Made by a program: the position numbers and the translations under genes. Below the pieces are notes generated by a model, which saw only the letters and a program-made list of their open reading frames with translations, ran no database searches and had not been told where the DNA came from. A stretch of 19,784 bases of DNA from Rubrivivax sp. (GTDB taxonomy: Bacteria; Pseudomonadota; Gammaproteobacteria; Burkholderiales; Burkholderiaceae): contig SEEY01000007.1 of the NCBI GenBank assembly GCA_004211235.1, forward strand, positions 1-19,784. The letters are read 5' to 3'. Position 1 is the stretch's first letter, and each line of letters opens with the position of its first letter. Positions 15,859-19,784 of this stretch are shown here, one piece after another.

Positions 15859-16538
15859 GTGTCGGCCCACATGCGCAGGAGGTTGTGATACGTGCCGGTC
15901 AGCTGCACGAGCTCGGGCGTTTCGCTGATCGTCTGTCGCAGCTGCATCAGGCTCATGTCCATCTCGTAAAGCAGGCGGCGCTGCTCGTCGGCGCGCACCA
16001 TGCTCTCGATCCAGAAGAAGCTGGCCAGCCGCTCGCCGCGCGTGACCGGCTCGACGCGGTGCACGCTGGTGCCGGGGTAGACGACCAGGTCGCCCGCCGC
16101 CAGCTTGACGCGCTGCTCGCCGAAGGTGGTGTCGATCACCAGCTCGCCGCCGTCGTAGTCAGCGGGGTCGCTGAGGAACAGCGTGCAGGAGATGTCGGTG
16201 CGCACGCGCTGCAGGCCGCCGGGCAGGTATCGCACGGCCTGGTCGACGTGGCTGCCGTAGGCGTTGGCGGCACCCGCGTAGCGGTTGAACAGCGGCGGCA
16301 GCACGCGTTTGGGCAGCGTGGCGGAGAAGAACAGCGGGTGCTTCTCCAGCGACTGCAGCACCAGCGCCTGCAGCTCGCGGTGCTGCTCCGTGCCCGGCTG
16401 AAGCTGCTGGTTGTTCTTGACCTGCGCGGCCTGCCGGCCGGCGGTCGCGCGGCCGTCGGCCCAGGGTGCAGCCTTCAGCAGTTCGCGGGCGCGGGCCACG
16501 CCGGCGGCATCGAGGATCTGCGGGATCTTGAGCAGCAT
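15855..16538 (-). CDS. piuC: Fe(II)/2-oxoglutarate-dependent dioxygenase, PiuC/YbiX type
   Basis: This 227-aa cytosolic PKHD-type hydroxylase is of normal length. The iron-binding facial triad is His97 and Asp99 (YGSHVDQAV) with His160 (TSVHRVEP), and Arg170 is the likely 2-oxoglutarate carboxylate binder. The N-terminus ([21 protein letters not shown]) and the core FNRYAGANAYGSH-like segment are typical. PiuC/YbiX is regularly found beside catecholate siderophore receptors (Fiu in E. coli, PiuA in Pseudomonas) and is expressed under iron limitation; its substrate is not established. It lies 25 bases after the receptor gene and overlaps the oxidase gene by 4 bases. The ATG at 16536-16538 has no strong ribosome-binding site, consistent with coupling to the receptor. 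Confidence 0.93.
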   Translation of the reverse strand: MLLKIPQILDAAGVARARELLKAAPWADGRATAGRQAAQVKNNQQLQPGTEQHRELQALVLQSLEKHPLFFSATLPKRVLPPLFNRYAGAANAYGSHVDQAVRYLPGGLQRVRTDISCTLFLSDPADYDGGELVIDTTFGEQRVKLAAGDLVVYPGTSVHRVEPVTRGERLASFFWIESMVRADEQRRLLYEMDMSLMQLRQTISETPELVQLTGTYHNLLRMWADT

Positions 16539-16563
16539 GGCGTGGCGCGGGTCTTCAACAGGG

Positions 16564-18816
16564 TCAGAACTTGTAGCTGCCGGTCAGCGTCGTCACGCGG
16601 CCGGTGCCCGGCACGTAGAACGACGTGTAGAGCTGGTCAGCATAGGTCTTGTTGGCGACGTTGCTGACGTAGAGCTTGAACTGCAGCGTTTCCGGCACGA
16701 CGGTGTACTCGGCCATCAGGTCGGCGGTGATGAACTTGGGCGCGACGATGCCGGCCGGGTTGCGGTTGGGCGTCTGGCCGCTGCGGGCGTTCGCGCCCAG
16801 CCCCAGGCGCAACTGGGGCAGCACCTGGTAGGCCGTCCACAGGCTGCCGGAGTAGCGCGGCGACAGCGACGGGCGCTGGCCCTCCAGCTCGCCACCGGTG
16901 GCGCTGGAGACGTCGATCTTCGCCACCGGCATCCACGTGAAGTTGCCGAAGATTTCCCACTGCGGCGTGATGCGGCCGACGATGTCGAAGTCCAGGCCCG
17001 CCGCATGGCGCTTGCCGGACAGCGTCACCACGCTGCTCAGCGGGTCGGTGTTGCGCTCGTGCAGCTTGGTGTTGCGGAAGGCGCTGGCACGCACGCTCAG
17101 CTTGCCGTCGGCGCTGTCCCACTTGGCGCCCAGCTCGACGTTGAGCGACTCCTCCGGCGGGATGTCCACATTGGCCGCGCTCAGCGAGTAGGCGTCGCCG
17201 GAGGTGTTGAAGGACGTGGCGCCCATCAGGTGGAAGGACCATTGCTCGTTCGGCTGGAACAGCACGGCCGCGCGCTTGCTCCACTCCGACACCTTCATCC
17301 GGTAGCTCGTGACCGTGAGCGGATTCAGGGCTGTGGCGGAGGCGGGCGTGTAGGCGTCGTAGTCGCCCGTCAGGTTGTCGTAGCGCAGGCCGGCGAGCAC
17401 CTTCCACATCGGCGCCAGCGTGACCATGTCCTGCAGATAGCCGCCGTAGGCCTTCGACGTGTACGCGTTGTTGTCCCGGTAGCTGCGCAGGCTCTCGTCG
17501 ATGCTGGCCCCGTCGTAGGGCGTGCCGACGGTCGTGTTCGGCCGGGCCGGCACGATGCCGCCCTGCGCGGCGGTGACCTGCGCGAAGACCTGCTTCTTTT
17601 CGTGGGCGAAGTCGACGCCGGTCTGGAAATAGTGCTCCACGCCCAGCGCCTTGAACCGGCTGCTCAGGTCGCTCTGGGCCGTCACGGTCTGCATGTCCTG
17701 CTTCTTGGGCTGGAAGCCGCGCGTGATGACGGTGGCAGGGCTCAAGGTATCCAGCGACACCGGCTGGCCGCCCGGCTGCTGGGCGGCGGGCGCGAAATTC
17801 CACAGCGTGGCGCGCTGGTCACGGCTGTAGTTCGCGGCGCGCACCTTGGTCACCAGCTCCGTGTCCTTGCCGAAGCGGTGGGTGTGGGTGAGCATGCCGA
17901 AATAGGCCGTGCCCTTGTTGAAGTCGCTCCCCAGGCCGTAATAGGCGTCCGGGTCCATCTTCGTGTTGACCTGGTTGGCGATCGGGTCCGACGGGTTCTG
18001 GCGGATCCAGCGCACGCCGTAGTTCATGCCGTTGTCGTTCTGCAGGCCGTACAGGGTGACGCCGAACTCATCGGTCTCGTCGATGCCGAAGCGGTAGTTG
18101 ATGCCGACGCCGCGCTTGCTGATCTTGGAGCCGGCGCCGTTGCTGTCGCCCTCGTTGACCATCGCGCTGACGCGCAGCGCGGCGTTCTCGCCGGTGCGCT
18201 TGTTGAAGTCGGCCACCGCCCGCACGGCGGCATGGCTGCCGATGGAGACATCGATCTGGTTCTGGTCGGCCAGCACCGCCTGCTTGGTCACCTGGTTGGC
18301 CGCGCCGCCAGTCGAGCCGCGGCCGAACAGCAGGGAGGCCGAACCGCGCAGCAGCTCGAGCCGGTCGAGGAAGAAGGTGTCGCGGTCGTAGAAGGCCGGG
18401 TCGCGCATGCCGTCGATGAAGATGTCGCCGGTGCTCTGCAGCGAGATGCCGTGGACCTTGATGTCCTCCTCGCCGCCCTCGGCCGCCTGGAAGGTGATGC
18501 CGGAGGTGTTCTTCAGCACTTCCTTCACGTTGGTGAAGTTGCGGTCGTCCATCAGCTTCTCGGTGACGATGGTCAGCGCCTGCGGGATGTCGCGGATGTC
18601 CTGCTTGCCCTTGCCGATGCGGGTCTCGGTGGCCTGGTAGTCGTCCTTGCCCTGCTTCTCGGCGCTCGCCTTGATGCGCACCGTGGGCATCACGGTGTCT
18701 TCCTTGGGCGGCGTGGTCTGTGCCAGGGCGGCCGAGGCCAGGCCGAAGCCGGCGGCCAGTGCACCGAGGGGAATCAGCGGCCGGGCCGGGGGTTTGGAGG
18801 GTTTGTTGCGGGACAT
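16564..18816 (-). CDS. TonB-dependent siderophore receptor (Fiu/PiuA-like)
   Basis: This 750-aa outer-membrane protein has a signal peptide at residues 1-33 ([10 protein letters not shown], hydrophobic stretch, cleavage near ALAQ). A TonB-box-like segment [10 protein letters not shown] (41-50) follows. The plug domain is about 60-185, with [32 protein letters not shown] and [17 protein letters not shown]. The 22-strand barrel runs to a terminal Phe (TLTGSYKF), the usual signal for outer-membrane insertion. Plug motifs match the TonB-dependent siderophore receptor family. The neighbouring piuC makes a catecholate-type substrate most likely, as for Fiu and PiuA, but the ligand cannot be proved here. 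The ATG at 18814-18816 has GGAGA 6 bases upstream; the frame is open much further upstream but without signal-peptide character, so that extension is rejected. No stop or frameshift interrupts it. Confidence 0.93.
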   Translation of the reverse strand: MSRNKPSKPPARPLIPLGALAAGFGLASAALAQTTPPKEDTVMPTVRIKASAEKQGKDDYQATETRIGKGKQDIRDIPQALTIVTEKLMDDRNFTNVKEVLKNTSGITFQAAEGGEEDIKVHGISLQSTGDIFIDGMRDPAFYDRDTFFLDRLELLRGSASLLFGRGSTGGAANQVTKQAVLADQNQIDVSIGSHAAVRAVADFNKRTGENAALRVSAMVNEGDSNGAGSKISKRGVGINYRFGIDETDEFGVTLYGLQNDNGMNYGVRWIRQNPSDPIANQVNTKMDPDAYYGLGSDFNKGTAYFGMLTHTHRFGKDTELVTKVRAANYSRDQRATLWNFAPAAQQPGGQPVSLDTLSPATVITRGFQPKKQDMQTVTAQSDLSSRFKALGVEHYFQTGVDFAHEKKQVFAQVTAAQGGIVPARPNTTVGTPYDGASIDESLRSYRDNNAYTSKAYGGYLQDMVTLAPMWKVLAGLRYDNLTGDYDAYTPASATALNPLTVTSYRMKVSEWSKRAAVLFQPNEQWSFHLMGATSFNTSGDAYSLSAANVDIPPEESLNVELGAKWDSADGKLSVRASAFRNTKLHERNTDPLSSVVTLSGKRHAAGLDFDIVGRITPQWEIFGNFTWMPVAKIDVSSATGGELEGQRPSLSPRYSGSLWTAYQVLPQLRLGLGANARSGQTPNRNPAGIVAPKFITADLMAEYTVVPETLQFKLYVSNVANKTYADQLYTSFYVPGTGRVTTLTGSYKF

Positions 18817-18840
18817 GGATTTCTCCGACGGATCGTGAAT

Positions 18841-18877
18841 GGGCATGGCTTTGCCCACGGCGGCTTCGCAAGCCGCC
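18841..18877 (-). promoter_or_regulatory. Two hairpins between tonB and the receptor gene
   Basis: GGCGGCTT at 18859-18866 pairs perfectly with 18870-18877 around a 3-base loop. GGGCA at 18841-18845 pairs with TGCCC at 18852-18856. Flanking copies of GCCATGCC and GCCGTGGGC repeat on either side. They lie in the 97-base spacer just before the receptor ribosome-binding site. No T-run follows, so RNA processing or differential expression fits better than a full stop of transcription. Confidence 0.4.
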
Positions 18878-18913
18878 CACGGCATGGCTGGTTGGGGGGA
18901 AAAGGGAACCGGG

Positions 18914-19675
18914 TCAGCGGTCGATTTCGTAGGACAGCGGCGTGATGACTTCCCACTCGACGGGTTGACCGTTCTCGGTCTGCGGCACGAAGCGGGCGCC
19001 GCGCATGTCTTCCAGTGCCTGCGCGTCCAGGCGGGCGAAGCCGGAGGACTTGGCCAGCGTGATCTCGCGCGGCAGGCCGCGGGCGTCCACGACGACGCGC
19101 AGTTGCACGATGCCGGACTCACGCAGCCGCCGCGACATCAGCGGCACCGTCCAGCGCGGCTCCTTCAGATAGCGCACGGCGCTGGCCGGGATCTGCTTGA
19201 TCGTCGGTGCGGGTGGTGGCGCGACGACCGGGACGACAACCGGCGCCGGCGCCGCCTGCACCACGGCAGGTGCCGGCGGCGGCGGGGGCAGCGCCGCCAC
19301 GACGAGCGAGGGCGCAGGTGCCGTGGCGACGGCGATCAGCGGTGGGTCCACGAGCGTCAGCGAAGGGGCCTTCATGTCGGGCAGCACGGCGGGCGTGGTC
19401 GGCATCGGCTTGGGCGGCTCGCTCTGGGCGATCAGGCGCACCACCACCGGCGCGACCTGCGCGACGGTGCGCTTCACGTCCTGCAGGTGGCTGAGGCCCC
19501 ACAAGCCGAGCACATGCAAGGCCGCGATGCCGACCAGCAGCAGCCGGCGGCTGCGCGGCGCGCGGGCCATCTCGGCATAGGCCGCCCGTGGCTCAGGCCG
19601 CGGGGATGCCCAGGCCAGATGCGGCACGGGCGCGGCAACTGACGAAGGGGCGGCATAGGCGAGAGCGGGCTTCAC
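18914..19675 (-). CDS. tonB: Energy transducer TonB
   Basis: This 253-aa protein carries energy from the inner-membrane proton gradient to outer-membrane receptors. The membrane helix is about 45-61 (LLLVGIAALHVLGLWGL) and contains His54, matching the functional His of the E. coli TonB anchor. Residues about 85-160 form a Pro/Ala/Val-rich periplasmic spacer. Residues 165-253 are the C-terminal TonB fold, with VQLRVVVDARGLPREITLAKSSGF-like strands, LDAQALEDMRGARFVP and a closing VITPLSYEI. It lacks adjacent exbB/exbD in this window; they may lie beyond the right edge. The start is taken as GTG at 19673-19675, with no clear ribosome-binding site; Met36 (MARAPRSRR), just before the membrane helix, is a good alternative. 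It heads the iron operon and has a Fur-like site upstream. Confidence 0.92.
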   Translation of the reverse strand: MKPALAYAAPSSVAAPVPHLAWASPRPEPRAAYAEMARAPRSRRLLLVGIAALHVLGLWGLSHLQDVKRTVAQVAPVVVRLIAQSEPPKPMPTTPAVLPDMKAPSLTLVDPPLIAVATAPAPSLVVAALPPPPPAPAVVQAAPAPVVVPVVAPPPAPTIKQIPASAVRYLKEPRWTVPLMSRRLRESGIVQLRVVVDARGLPREITLAKSSGFARLDAQALEDMRGARFVPQTENGQPVEWEVITPLSYEIDR

Positions 19676-19705
19676 GGCGCGGCATCAGGAGGTGGCGACG
19701 GGAAA

Positions 19706-19735
19706 ATACTAACACGAATGCGAACTATTCCTATT
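19706..19735 (-). promoter_or_regulatory. Putative Fur box and -10 element upstream of tonB
   Basis: At 19717-19735 the plus strand reads AATGCGAACTATTCCTATT, a 19-base imperfect palindrome: 6 of 9 pairs match, with half-sites AATnnGAA and TTCnnATT. That spacing and AT content fit a Fur-binding site. Just downstream on the minus strand, TAGTAT (19706-19711) could be the -10 box, so bound repressor would cover the -35 region. The site is 42 bases upstream of the tonB start. The local AT content stands out against the GC-rich surroundings. I see no comparable site before the receptor gene, so one promoter may serve all six genes. Confidence 0.55.
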
Positions 19736-19784
19736 TGCAGGCTGCGGCGCGCACGCGACAGCTGGCGCGGCCCCGCCGCTGCGC

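Noticed and set aside
13867..15888. Long plus-strand open frame opposite the iron operon distal genes
   Set aside because: It covers three well-supported genes on the other strand and has no domain features.
16411..18945. 844-codon plus-strand open frame opposite the siderophore receptor
   Set aside because: The receptor on the minus strand has a signal peptide, plug motifs and a terminal Phe; this frame is its compositional shadow.
18817..19122. N-terminal extension of the receptor frame
   Set aside because: The frame is open further upstream but overlaps tonB and reads as Arg/Pro/Ser-rich sequence; the ATG at 18816 has a ribosome-binding site and begins a signal peptide.

Overview
The window is very GC-rich DNA with dense codon use and long mirror-image open frames. 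Several features point to a betaproteobacterium of the order Burkholderiales, probably the Roseateles/Rubrivivax/Mitsuaria group: an MHFG-type PEP-CTERM protein, a histone-H1-like Lys/Ala-rich SWIB protein, and a YTGGGG-type palindromic repeat. This placement is inferred from gene content; no rRNA or other marker gene is present.

Layout. (1) 2-1417, plus strand: the 3' part of a large haem protein. A cytochrome P450-like domain follows what looks like the tail of a DyP-type peroxidase; the 5' end lies outside the window. (2) 1418-1868: non-coding, with a pair of inverted palindromic repeat units and short frames that may be gene remnants. (3) 1869-6152, minus strand: two adjacent class III nucleotide-cyclase-type genes. 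The first-transcribed gene encodes a 416-aa protein with a partly degenerate cyclase domain. The second encodes a 999-aa cyclase/ATPase/TPR protein. (4) 6153-8664, minus strand: a 78-aa secreted protein with three copies of a QLPRV motif and an exported S9 prolyl-oligopeptidase-family enzyme, separated by palindromes. (5) 8739-11624, plus strand: uvrA, the DNA excision-repair ATPase, divergent from the peptidase gene. (6) 11640-12494, minus strand: the MHFG/PEP-CTERM surface-sorted protein. (7) 12718-13110, plus strand: a stand-alone response-regulator receiver domain, separated by a strong bidirectional terminator from (8) 13216-13647, minus strand: the H1-like SWIB protein. (9) 13870-19675, minus strand: a compact six-gene iron-uptake operon, read tonB, TonB-dependent siderophore receptor, piuC dioxygenase, FMN 2-hydroxyacid oxidase, PepSY protein, cytochrome b561-like protein. 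A plausible Fur box lies at 19717-19735, just upstream of tonB.

How the genes work together. The iron operon is the clearest functional unit. TonB energises an outer-membrane ferric-siderophore receptor of the Fiu/PiuA type, and PiuC is its usual genetic partner. The PepSY and cytochrome b561-like genes could form a small membrane redox unit that reduces iron released from the siderophore. The FMN oxidase sits between PiuC and that pair and overlaps piuC by 4 bases, which suggests a link to siderophore or 2-hydroxyacid metabolism, but the sequence does not prove it. The two cyclase-type genes probably act together in signalling. The remaining genes look independent. I see no tRNA, rRNA, CRISPR array, transposase or phage gene.
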